Source: Micrococcales bacterium
GTDB taxonomy: Bacteria > Actinomycetota > Actinomycetes > Actinomycetales > Cellulomonadaceae
Assembly (NCBI GenBank): GCA_009777345.1
Contig: WRMB01000013.1
Span: 1 to 64,000, forward strand
Length of the DNA: 64,000 nt
Direction: 5' to 3'
The position numbers and the translations under genes were made by a program. Positions 48,530 through 56,789 of the stretch are shown piece after piece. Position 1 is the first letter of the stretch. Every line of letters begins with the position of its first letter. Below the pieces are notes generated by a model. It saw nothing but the letters and a program-made list of their open reading frames with translations, did not search any database and was not told where the DNA came from.

Positions 48530-48589
48530 GGCGCCATCGTCGCACGGGGCGGCCGCCGCCGATGCCGCCCGCCAGAGTGGTTGGTCCGA

Positions 48590-48619
48590 GCAATATTTGC
48601 TTCGTGCATGGAAATTTGC
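48590..48619. promoter_or_regulatory. Candidate MarR operator
   Basis: GCAATATTTGC (48590-48600) is an inverted repeat (GCAA/TTGC), and a second near-palindrome GGAAATTTGCC follows at 48610-48620. Both are AT-rich islands in GC-rich DNA immediately before the MarR start, as expected for an autoregulatory site that also faces the NifX-like gene. Confidence 0.5.
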
Positions 48620-48620
48620 C

Positions 48621-49127
48621 ATGCTGTCCGGCGTGCCAGACACGATCACCCTGCGCGACGACGTGATGACGGCCGTCGCGTCGCTGGCCCGGGCCCAGCG
48701 CACGCTGGCCTGCGTCGTGAGCGAGGTTGTCGGGCTGCCGAGCCCCGGGCTGGGGCTGCTGCGGCTGCTCACCTGCCACGGCTCGGCCACGATCGGGGAG
48801 ATCGCCACGACGCTGCGGGTCGACCAGTCCGTCGCCTCCCGCCAGGTCTCGGCGCTGGTGGACCGCGGGCTGGTCGAACGGGCCGTCGACGCCACCGACC
48901 GCCGGGTGCGTCCGCTGCGGCTGACCGCCGCCGGGCGCGACGTCTACGCGCAGGCCGTGGCCGAGATCCAGGCCCGGGCCGCGGTCGGGTTCGCCGGCTG
49001 GAGCGCCGCCGACCTCGACGCGGTCACGGCGCTGACCCGGCGGCTCGCCGAGGCGATCGAACGTTCGGCCGTGGCGCCCGGTGTGCCAGGACCCGACAGG
49101 CCCCGGCCGGATGCGCTGCCCACCTGA
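48621..49127 (+). CDS. MarR-family transcriptional regulator
   Basis: 168 residues. Winged-helix core: LLRLLTCHGSATIGEIATTL, RVDQSVASRQVSALVDRGLV, ERAVDATDRRVRPLRLTAAG. It probably represses itself and the exporter 69 bases downstream until a ligand binds. ATG 48621 or GTG 48633 could be the start; ATG is used because the helix before the wing then has normal length. Confidence 0.9.
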   Translation: MLSGVPDTITLRDDVMTAVASLARAQRTLACVVSEVVGLPSPGLGLLRLLTCHGSATIGEIATTLRVDQSVASRQVSALVDRGLVERAVDATDRRVRPLRLTAAGRDVYAQAVAEIQARAAVGFAGWSAADLDAVTALTRRLAEAIERSAVAPGVPGPDRPRPDALPT

Positions 49128-49196
49128 ACCACCCACCTGAACCACTGACGTCCCGACGGGGCGGCCCGCCGTCCCTGCTCGAAGAGAGGCACCACC

Positions 49197-50846
49197 ATGA
49201 CCGACAGCCCGCTCCCGGCCGACGAGCCGGTGACCACAGCGCCGCCGACCGCGGTGCTGACCGAGGAGCCCGCCGCCGAGACTGCGATGACCCACCGCCA
49301 GGTGCTCGAGGCCCTGTCCGGCATCCTGCTCGGGATGTTCGTGTCCATGCTGGCCACGAGCCTGATCTCCTCGTCGCTGCCGAAGATCGTCGCCGACCTG
49401 AACGGCACCCAGTCGGCGTTCACCTGGGTGGTCACCGCCACCCTGCTGACCACGACGATCTCCACCCCGATCTGGGGCAAGCTGGCCGACCTGCGCAACC
49501 GCAAGGTGCTCATCCAGGTGGCGCTGGTCGTCTCCGTGCTGTCGTCGGCGGCGGCCGGGATGGCCAGGAACACCGCCGAGCTGATCGCGGCCCGGGCCGT
49601 CCAGGGCATCGGCGCCGGTGGGCTCACCGCCCTGGCGGTCGTGCTCATCGCCGACATCATCAGCCCGCGCGAACGTGGCCGGTACATGGGCCTGACCGGC
49701 GCGGTCATGGCGGTGTCCATGGTCGGCGGGCCCCTCATCGGCGGTGTGGTCACCGATACCTTCGGGTGGCGCTGGAACTTCTACGGGTCGTTGCCGTTCG
49801 CCGTCGTGGCCATCGTCGTGCTGCAGCGCACCCTGCGCCTGCCGCCGGTCCCGCGGCGCAAGGTCAAGCTGGACGTGGCCGGGGCCCTGCTCATCGCCGC
49901 GAGCGTGTCGCTGCTGCTGCTGTGGGTGACGTTCGCCGACGACCGGTTCGCCTGGCTGTCCTGGCAGACCTGGGCCATGGTCGGCACCGCGGTGGTGCTG
50001 GGCCTGCTGGCGGTGTGGGTGGAGTCCCGGGCGGCGGAGCCGATGATCCCGCTGCGCCTGTTCCGCAACCGCACACTGGTGCTGTCGGTGACGGGTTCGG
50101 CCGCGGTCGGGGTGTCGATGTTCGGCACCTCGGTGTTCTTGTCCCAGTACCTCCAGCTGGCCAAGGGCGAGTCGCCGACCATGGCCGGGGTGATGACCAT
50201 CCCGATGGTCGTCGGGCTGTTCGTCGCGTCGACCGTCTCCGGCCAGCTGGTCTCCCGGACGGGCCACTACAAGTGGATCATGGCGACGGGTGCCGGGTTG
50301 CAGGTCGTCGGGCTGGCCCTGATGGGCACTATCCACGCCGACACCCCGTTCTGGCACCTCGCCGTGTACATGGTGGTGCTCGGCGCGGGCGTCGGCATGA
50401 TGATGCAGAACTTCGTGCTGGCGGTGCAGAACTCCCTGGACATCACCGATATCGGTGCCGGGACCTCGACCATCGCGTTCTTCCGCACCCTCGGCGGGGC
50501 GATGGGCGTGGCGGTGCTGGGGGCGGTGCTGTCCAGCCGGGTGGCCACCGCGATGACGAACGGCATCACGACGCTGTCGCCGACGGACCAGGCCGCCGCG
50601 GCCCGGGCGCTGGGCGACGGGTCGATCCCCGACCTGTCCGCGCTGGACCTGCCGCCCGCCGTGCTGGACGTCGTGCACAACGCCTTCGGCGACTCCGTAC
50701 CCGAGCTGTTCCTCATCGGCGCGCCGCTGAGCCTGGTCGGACTGATCGCCGTACTGGCTCTGCGCGAGGTCCCGCTGCACTCCAAGACCGGGCTCGAGCA
50801 GCGCGCAGAAGCAGCGGCGGCCAGACCGGACGCCGCTGCCACGTAG
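49197..50846 (+). CDS. DHA2-family MFS drug exporter (14 helices)
   Basis: 549 residues, about 14 helices. DHA2 signatures: LATSLISSSLPKIVADLNGT, WGKLADLRNRKVLIQ (motif A) and RAVQGIGAGGLTALAVVLIAD with ERGRYMG. Proton-driven export of drugs or dyes across the membrane. GAGAGG 12 bases before ATG. Positioned behind MarR, the usual regulator-exporter pair. Confidence 0.92.
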   Translation: MTDSPLPADEPVTTAPPTAVLTEEPAAETAMTHRQVLEALSGILLGMFVSMLATSLISSSLPKIVADLNGTQSAFTWVVTATLLTTTISTPIWGKLADLRNRKVLIQVALVVSVLSSAAAGMARNTAELIAARAVQGIGAGGLTALAVVLIADIISPRERGRYMGLTGAVMAVSMVGGPLIGGVVTDTFGWRWNFYGSLPFAVVAIVVLQRTLRLPPVPRRKVKLDVAGALLIAASVSLLLLWVTFADDRFAWLSWQTWAMVGTAVVLGLLAVWVESRAAEPMIPLRLFRNRTLVLSVTGSAAVGVSMFGTSVFLSQYLQLAKGESPTMAGVMTIPMVVGLFVASTVSGQLVSRTGHYKWIMATGAGLQVVGLALMGTIHADTPFWHLAVYMVVLGAGVGMMMQNFVLAVQNSLDITDIGAGTSTIAFFRTLGGAMGVAVLGAVLSSRVATAMTNGITTLSPTDQAAAARALGDGSIPDLSALDLPPAVLDVVHNAFGDSVPELFLIGAPLSLVGLIAVLALREVPLHSKTGLEQRAEAAAARPDAAAT

Positions 50847-51079
50847 GACACAGACCGGATCACGGCGGACCTAGGTCCGGCGGCGGGGTCCGCCTCGTGG
50901 CCCCGGCGGCCGTGGGCCGCTCGGCTGCTGTGTGCCGTTGGCTCCGAACGACGTCACGAGGCAGTAGATTGTGCCTCGGCGCGGGCAAGGCCGCCCACCG
51001 GCCGTCTGACTGGTGCGGCCGGGCCCGTCTGCAATACCTGTTTCGTCGCCCATCTGTCGTAGGACGATAGGAAACCTCC

Positions 51080-52669
51080 GTGACTGATACCGCTGCACAG
51101 GCGCCACCGACGCCGATGACTATCGGTGTGCCCTCCGAGACCCGGTCCGGCGAACGTCTGGTCGCCGCGACGCCGAAGACCGTCGGCCAGCTGACCGCCC
51201 TGGGTTACCAGGTGCTGGTCCAGAAGGGCGCCGGCGCCGCCGCGACCTTCCTCGACGCCGACTACGAGGCGGCCGGGGCGACCCTCGTGACGCCCGCGAA
51301 GGTGTGGCAGGCCGACATCGTCACCGCCGTGAACACCCCGGCCGACGCCGATCTGGCCCGGCTGCGCTCCGGTGCCACCCTGGTCTCGATCATGGCTCCC
51401 CACTCCGACGACGGCCTGGCGGCCAAGCTGGCCGACCGCGGGGTCACCGCGCTGGCGCTCGACGCGGTGCCGCGTATCTCCCGGGCCCAGGCGCTCGACG
51501 TGCTGTCCACGATGTCGAACGTCGCGGGCTACCGGGCGGTCATCGAGGCGGCTGAGGAGTACGGCGGTATGTTCGCCGGGCAGGTCACCGCCGCCGGGAA
51601 GACCCAGCCCGCCACGGTGTTCGTCATCGGCGCCGGGGTGGCCGGTCTGGCCGCCCTGGGCGGGTCGGTGTCGCTGGGCGCCCAGGTGCGGGCCTTCGAC
51701 GTGCGGCCTGAGGTCGCCGAGCAGATCGAGTCGATGGGCGCTTCGTTCGTCCAGGCCGAGGCCGCTCAGCAGGAGGTCTCTTCCGACGGCTACGCCAAGG
51801 AGCTGACGGCCGAGCAAGAGCGTCTGACCATGCAGATGTACGCCAAGGAGACGGCCGGGGCGGATATCGTCATCACCACGGCGCTGGTGCGGGGCAAGGC
51901 CGTCCGCACCATCACCGCGGACATGGTCGCGAACATGCGGCCCGGTTCGGTGATCGTGGACCTGGCGGCCTCCGGCGGCGGCAACTGCGAGCTGACGGTG
52001 CCGGGGGAGCGGGTCGTCACCGACAACGGCGTGATCATCCTCGGCTACACCGACCTGACGTCGCGCATGCCGAAGCACACCTCCCAGCTGTTCGGCACCA
52101 ACGTCGTCAACCTCATGAAGCTGCTCACCCCGGGCAAGAAGGACGGGCAGATGGTGCTCGACCTGGAGGACCCGGTGCAGCGCGGTATGACCGTGGCCCA
52201 CGCTGGTGCGGTGATGTGGCCGCCGCCCCCGGTGGCTGTCTCGGCCGCCCCGGCCGCCCCGGTGGTCGAGGTCGAGGACCCCGCGGTGAAGGCCGCCCGC
52301 GAGGCGGCCGCGGCCAAGACCCGCAATATCCGGCGGATGGTCTCGTCGGTGGTGGCGGCCGGGCTGGTGATCGCGGCCATGACCTTCGCGCCGTGGACCT
52401 TCGTCAGCGCCTTCACCGTGTTCGTCATCGCGGTGGTGGTCGGGTTCTACGTCATCACCGGTGTGACGCACTCCCTGCACACCCCGCTGATGGCCCAGAC
52501 CAACGCCATCTCCGGGATCATCCTGGTCGGCGCGCTGCTCCAGATCGGGTCGACCAACGTCGCGGTGCTGCTCATGTCGGTCTTCGCGGCGGCTATCGCC
52601 TCTATCAATATCTTCGGCGGGTTCCTGGTCTCCTACCGGATGCTCTCCATGTTCCGGAAGGAGGCCTGA
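51080..52669 (+). CDS. pntA: NAD(P) transhydrogenase alpha subunit
   Basis: 529 residues, the full-length (E. coli-like) alpha subunit. NAD(H)-binding domain [50 protein letters not shown]. Four C-terminal helices follow (about 415-525) after a Pro/Ala/Val linker. With PntB it couples proton entry to hydride transfer from NADH to NADP+. GTG 51080 is preceded by AGGAAAC. The 230 bases before it hold a TAGATT box near 50963 but no gene. Confidence 0.95.
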   Translation: MTDTAAQAPPTPMTIGVPSETRSGERLVAATPKTVGQLTALGYQVLVQKGAGAAATFLDADYEAAGATLVTPAKVWQADIVTAVNTPADADLARLRSGATLVSIMAPHSDDGLAAKLADRGVTALALDAVPRISRAQALDVLSTMSNVAGYRAVIEAAEEYGGMFAGQVTAAGKTQPATVFVIGAGVAGLAALGGSVSLGAQVRAFDVRPEVAEQIESMGASFVQAEAAQQEVSSDGYAKELTAEQERLTMQMYAKETAGADIVITTALVRGKAVRTITADMVANMRPGSVIVDLAASGGGNCELTVPGERVVTDNGVIILGYTDLTSRMPKHTSQLFGTNVVNLMKLLTPGKKDGQMVLDLEDPVQRGMTVAHAGAVMWPPPPVAVSAAPAAPVVEVEDPAVKAAREAAAAKTRNIRRMVSSVVAAGLVIAAMTFAPWTFVSAFTVFVIAVVVGFYVITGVTHSLHTPLMAQTNAISGIILVGALLQIGSTNVAVLLMSVFAAAIASINIFGGFLVSYRMLSMFRKEA

Positions 52670-52672
52670 GCC

Positions 52673-54148
52673 ATGATCCTCAGCGTAGATATCGTCGCGA
52701 CGAACAACGTCACGCAGCTGTTCGACGGTCTGTACCTGGTGGCCGCGGTGCTGTTCATCTTGTCCCTGGCGGGACTGTCGAAGCAGACCACGGCCCGGAT
52801 GGGCAACGTGGCCGGTATGGTCGGCATGGTGCTGGCGCTGGGGGCGGTCGTGGCCGCCTCGCTGCACATGTCGGCCACCCAGGACGACCGGCAGCCGGTC
52901 TGGGCGACGGCCCTGCTCATCGTGGTGGTGCTGGCCGTCGGTGCGGTGGTCGGTCTGCCGATCGCCCGCAAGGTCGAGATGACCCAGATGCCCGAGCTGA
53001 TCGCGGCCTTCCACTCGTTCGTCGGTATGGCGGCGGTGTTCATCGGGTTCAACTCGTTCGCCACCGCCCACAACGACGCGGTGCACCTGACCGAGGTGGC
53101 GCTGGGCGTGCTCATCGGTGCCTACACCTTCACCGGTTCGGTGGTGGCGTTCCTCAAGCTGTCGGCCAAGATGAAGTCGCAGCCGATCATGCTGCCGTTC
53201 CGTCACCACATCAACCTGGCCCTGTTCGTCGTCTTCTTCGGGCTCATGCTGGTGTACGTCGCCCAGGGTTCGGACGACGGCAAGGCCAACGCTCTGGGCT
53301 GGTGGCTGGTTATCGCCATGGCGCTGATCGGGTTCGGACTGGGCTACCTCATGGTCGCGGCCATCGGTGGCGGCGACATGCCCGTCGTGGTGTCCATGCT
53401 GAACTCCTACTCCGGGTGGGCCGCCGCTGCGGCCGGGTTCATGCTGGGCAACAACCTGCTCATCATCACCGGGTCCCTCGTCGGTTCCTCCGGTGCGATC
53501 CTGTCGTACATCATGTGCCGGGCCATGAACCGGAAGTTCGTCTCGGTGATCCTGGGCGGTTTCGGCACCGAGGGTGGCATGGTCGTGGCCGGCGACGTCG
53601 ACCAGGGCGAGCACCGCGAGATCGACGCCGAGTCCACCGCCGACCTGCTGTGGAACGCCTCGTCGGTGATCATCACTCCGGGCTACGGCATGGCCGTGGC
53701 CAAGGCGCAGTATCCCGTGGCCGACCTGACCGAGAAGCTGCGGGCGCACGGGGTGACCGTCCGGTTCGGGGTGCACCCGGTGGCCGGGCGCCTGCCCGGG
53801 CACATGAACGTGCTGCTGGCCGAGGCCAAGGTGCCGTACGACATCGTGCTGGAGATGGACGAGATCAACGACGACTTCCCCGCCACGGACGTCGTCCTGG
53901 TCATCGGCGCCAACGACACGGTCAACCCCGCGGCCCTGGACGACCCGAACTCGCCCATCGCGGGGATGCCGGTCCTGGAGGTCTGGAACGCCAAGCACGT
54001 CATCGTGTTCAAGCGTTCCATGGCCACCGGTTACGCCGGGGTCCAGAACCCGCTGTTCTTCAAGGAGAACACCTCGATGCTGTTCGGTGACGCCAAGGTC
54101 CGGGTGGACGATATCGTCGCCGCCCTGCCCGCCTCCGTCCCGGCCTGA
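52673..54148 (+). CDS. pntB: NAD(P) transhydrogenase beta subunit
   Basis: 491 residues. About nine N-terminal helices form the membrane half ([36 protein letters not shown]). The C-terminal NADP(H)-binding domain III has [37 protein letters not shown] and ANDTVNPAA. Starts three bases after pntA, so one operon. Confidence 0.95.
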   Translation: MILSVDIVATNNVTQLFDGLYLVAAVLFILSLAGLSKQTTARMGNVAGMVGMVLALGAVVAASLHMSATQDDRQPVWATALLIVVVLAVGAVVGLPIARKVEMTQMPELIAAFHSFVGMAAVFIGFNSFATAHNDAVHLTEVALGVLIGAYTFTGSVVAFLKLSAKMKSQPIMLPFRHHINLALFVVFFGLMLVYVAQGSDDGKANALGWWLVIAMALIGFGLGYLMVAAIGGGDMPVVVSMLNSYSGWAAAAAGFMLGNNLLIITGSLVGSSGAILSYIMCRAMNRKFVSVILGGFGTEGGMVVAGDVDQGEHREIDAESTADLLWNASSVIITPGYGMAVAKAQYPVADLTEKLRAHGVTVRFGVHPVAGRLPGHMNVLLAEAKVPYDIVLEMDEINDDFPATDVVLVIGANDTVNPAALDDPNSPIAGMPVLEVWNAKHVIVFKRSMATGYAGVQNPLFFKENTSMLFGDAKVRVDDIVAALPASVPA

Positions 54149-54223
54149 CCGTTCCTGACGCGCCTGGTGCCCCGGCCACCGGGGCACCGGGCGCGTCCGG
54201 CCGACTGCGTACGGTGGTCCCTC

Positions 54224-56752
54224 ATGGAGCAGGATCTGGCTGCGACGGTCGACGACGTGGTCGGCTGTCTGCGCGACTCGATCAGCGTCAACCTGGTCGG
54301 CCTGCGGCAGTCGGGGCGCAGCCGGACCGCCCTGGGGGTGGCCGACCGGCTCCGCGAGCTGGGCTGCGACGTCGTCGTGGTCTACGGGGTCGCGGCGCTG
54401 CGCGACCGTCCGCTGGTCGCCCTGGCGCTGGCCGGGGTGGACGTGCCGTCGGGTAACGCGGTCTCGTCGGTCTCGGGTGCGGTCGACGCGCTGTCCGAGC
54501 TCATGGCGCCGGGACGGTCGGTGCTGGTCGTCGACGATGCCGACGACCTGGACCCGGCCAGCGGCGGCGTGGTGGTCGCGGCCCGGGCCCGTCGTCCGTT
54601 CCCGGTGCTCTCGGTGACCCGGCCCGCCGGGCGCCGGTCCAGCAGCCTGCTGACCACCCGGCTCCAGCCCGGTGTCCGGGTGGTGCTCGACCCGCTGGAC
54701 TTCGACGGCCTGCACCGCGTCGTCCACCGCATGCTGCCCGGTCTGGTGGACTCCTCGACGGTGGCCCAGATCGCGACGCTGTCGGGTGGCCTGCTGGGCC
54801 TGGTGGAGGCAGTCGTCGACACCGGACGGCGGACCGGGAGCATCGCCGAGGACGACCGTGGAATCTGGCGGGCCGGCGGCGCCCTGTGGGACGGTCGGCT
54901 GGCGCAGGTCGTCGAACCGCTGGTGGCGGACCTGGCCGACGACGAGCTGGACGCGCTGACCAGGCTGTCTCTGGTCGGGACCGTCACCGCGGCCCAGGCC
55001 CAGGCGATCGTCCCGGAGCCGGTGTTCGCCCGGATCGACAAGATGGGGCTGCTGCAGGTGGCCGAGACGCCCTCGGGCCCGCTGGTCGGGGTCTTCCCGC
55101 CGCTGGTCGCCGAGCACCTACGGCGCACCAGGGCGGTGTGCCGCCCGGCTGTCTTCGACGAGGCGGACCCGGTCGCGGACGCACCGGTGACGCCGCGCTT
55201 TACGCTGACCAGCTCGCGCGCCGCGATCCTCAACATGCGGATCGTCGACTACTGGCGGGCGGAGGTCAACACTCTGCGCGCGGTGTGGAGCGCCGACCCG
55301 AGCGTGGAGAACGCGATACCGCTCCTGGTGGCCCTCAACGCGGCCTCGGCGGGGGTGGCCGAGTTCGCCGGGGTGATCGACGGCACCCGGCTGGAGGGTT
55401 CCGATCCCCAGCGGCGGGTCCGTTTCGTCTGCTGGCACGTCACCTACCGGGCTCTCCTGCTCGACGACCTCGACGGTGCTCGCCGGCTCCTGGAAGAGCA
55501 CCGTGCTCGGCTGCCCGCGTTCGCGTCGCGGCTGCGTGCCCTTGAGGCGATGATCCAGTTCTTGGCCGGCCTCGTCCCCGGCCCCGAGCTGCTGGCCCCG
55601 GACGGGCTGGGTTCCGACCCGCTCGGCGCCCCGGGCCTGGAGCTGGCCCGCATCACCACCGCGGTCGTCGACGGGCGGACGGTCGACGCCCTGGCGGCGC
55701 TGCCCGGCTACGCCCCCGACTACCCGTTCTACCTGGAGTGGAGCCGCGTCGTCGTGGGGCTGGCCCGGGTGCTCCACGGCGACTTCGACGACGGCGTGGA
55801 GTGGGCGCTGCGCGCCATGACCGAGGCCGAGACCAGGCTCAGCCTGGGCGAGATCCACGGGCACGCGTACGTGGCGGCGCTCGGCCTGGCGTTCGCCGGG
55901 CGGCTGGACGACCTCGACGCGCTGCTCGGTCCCGTCCTGACACTGAGCGGCACCACGATGTTCAGCGAGCACTACCGGATCGGCGTGCTCGGGCTGGCGT
56001 CCCTGGCGGCGGGCTGGCGGGGCCGTCTGGACTACGGCTGGTCGCTGTCGGTGCAGGCCGAGACCACCGGGCGCCGTCCGGGGCCCTACCCGGGGATGCT
56101 GCACGGGGTCACCCCTCTGGTGACCGATCCCGACGGGCGGTGGGACGAGGCGGGCGAACGGCTGTGGCGGGCGACGGCCGAGCGCCTCTCGAAAGGCTAT
56201 GTCGCCGCTGCCGTCGCGGTGGCGGTCACCGCCGTGGACCTGCTGCCCGACGCCGAGCGGGCGGCGGACGTCGTCGAGCAGGCCCGTCGGACCCAGAGCT
56301 CGTTCCTGGTCAGGCTCGGCGACTACGTCGCGGCGACAGTGACAGGTGACCCGGACGCCCTCGCGGCCTGCGCCGCCGACCTGTGGGGCTGCGGGGCCCG
56401 GCTGCACTCCGTCAAGGCACTGGTGACACGTTCGCTGGTGCTGCGCCTGCGCGGCGACGTCGACGGGTCGGTCCAGCAGGCGGAGTCCGCCTGGCAGCGC
56501 GCGTCCGAGCTGGGTCAGCCGCGACCGCGTGGTCTGTTCTTCCGTCTGGGCCACGCCGTCGGCCTGAGCGCCCGCGAGCGGGAGATCGCCCTCATGATCG
56601 CGAACGGCACGACCGTCCCGGGTATCGCCTCGACGCTGGGCCTCAGCATGCGCACCGTCGAGAACTACCTGGTCGGCACCTACCGTAAGCTAGCCTGCGA
56701 GGGTCGCGACGACCTGGTGCGGGCCGTGACGACCTGGGCCGTCCTGGAGTGA
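54224..56752 (+). CDS. Large LuxR-type regulator with ATPase-like N-terminus, copy 1
   Basis: 842 residues. N-terminal P-loop-like NTPase: VNLVGLRQSGRSRTAL with Arg32 at the Walker A lysine position, Walker B SVLVVDDADDLD. A long alpha-helical TPR-like middle (300-770) and a C-terminal LuxR helix-turn-helix (GLSAREREIALMIANGTTVP, GIASTLGLSMRTVENYLVGT) follow. A MalT/LAL-like plan, but ATP binding is doubtful. ATG 54224 has no ribosome-binding site; leaderless initiation is possible. A tandem paralogue follows after 37 bases. Confidence 0.88.
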   Translation: MEQDLAATVDDVVGCLRDSISVNLVGLRQSGRSRTALGVADRLRELGCDVVVVYGVAALRDRPLVALALAGVDVPSGNAVSSVSGAVDALSELMAPGRSVLVVDDADDLDPASGGVVVAARARRPFPVLSVTRPAGRRSSSLLTTRLQPGVRVVLDPLDFDGLHRVVHRMLPGLVDSSTVAQIATLSGGLLGLVEAVVDTGRRTGSIAEDDRGIWRAGGALWDGRLAQVVEPLVADLADDELDALTRLSLVGTVTAAQAQAIVPEPVFARIDKMGLLQVAETPSGPLVGVFPPLVAEHLRRTRAVCRPAVFDEADPVADAPVTPRFTLTSSRAAILNMRIVDYWRAEVNTLRAVWSADPSVENAIPLLVALNAASAGVAEFAGVIDGTRLEGSDPQRRVRFVCWHVTYRALLLDDLDGARRLLEEHRARLPAFASRLRALEAMIQFLAGLVPGPELLAPDGLGSDPLGAPGLELARITTAVVDGRTVDALAALPGYAPDYPFYLEWSRVVVGLARVLHGDFDDGVEWALRAMTEAETRLSLGEIHGHAYVAALGLAFAGRLDDLDALLGPVLTLSGTTMFSEHYRIGVLGLASLAAGWRGRLDYGWSLSVQAETTGRRPGPYPGMLHGVTPLVTDPDGRWDEAGERLWRATAERLSKGYVAAAVAVAVTAVDLLPDAERAADVVEQARRTQSSFLVRLGDYVAATVTGDPDALAACAADLWGCGARLHSVKALVTRSLVLRLRGDVDGSVQQAESAWQRASELGQPRPRGLFFRLGHAVGLSAREREIALMIANGTTVPGIASTLGLSMRTVENYLVGTYRKLACEGRDDLVRAVTTWAVLE

Positions 56753-56789
56753 TCCGCCGAGATCCGGGCTGAGGGCGTAACGTGTCACC

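Noticed and set aside
48095..51070. Plus-strand 991-codon frame overlapping the MarR and MFS genes
   Set aside because: Arg/Gly/Ala-rich shadow of the correct frames, without recognisable domains.
50954..55117. Minus-strand open frame of about 1390 codons opposite pntAB
   Set aside because: Shadow frame rich in His, Arg, Gly and Gln repeats; pntA and pntB on the plus strand explain the sequence completely.
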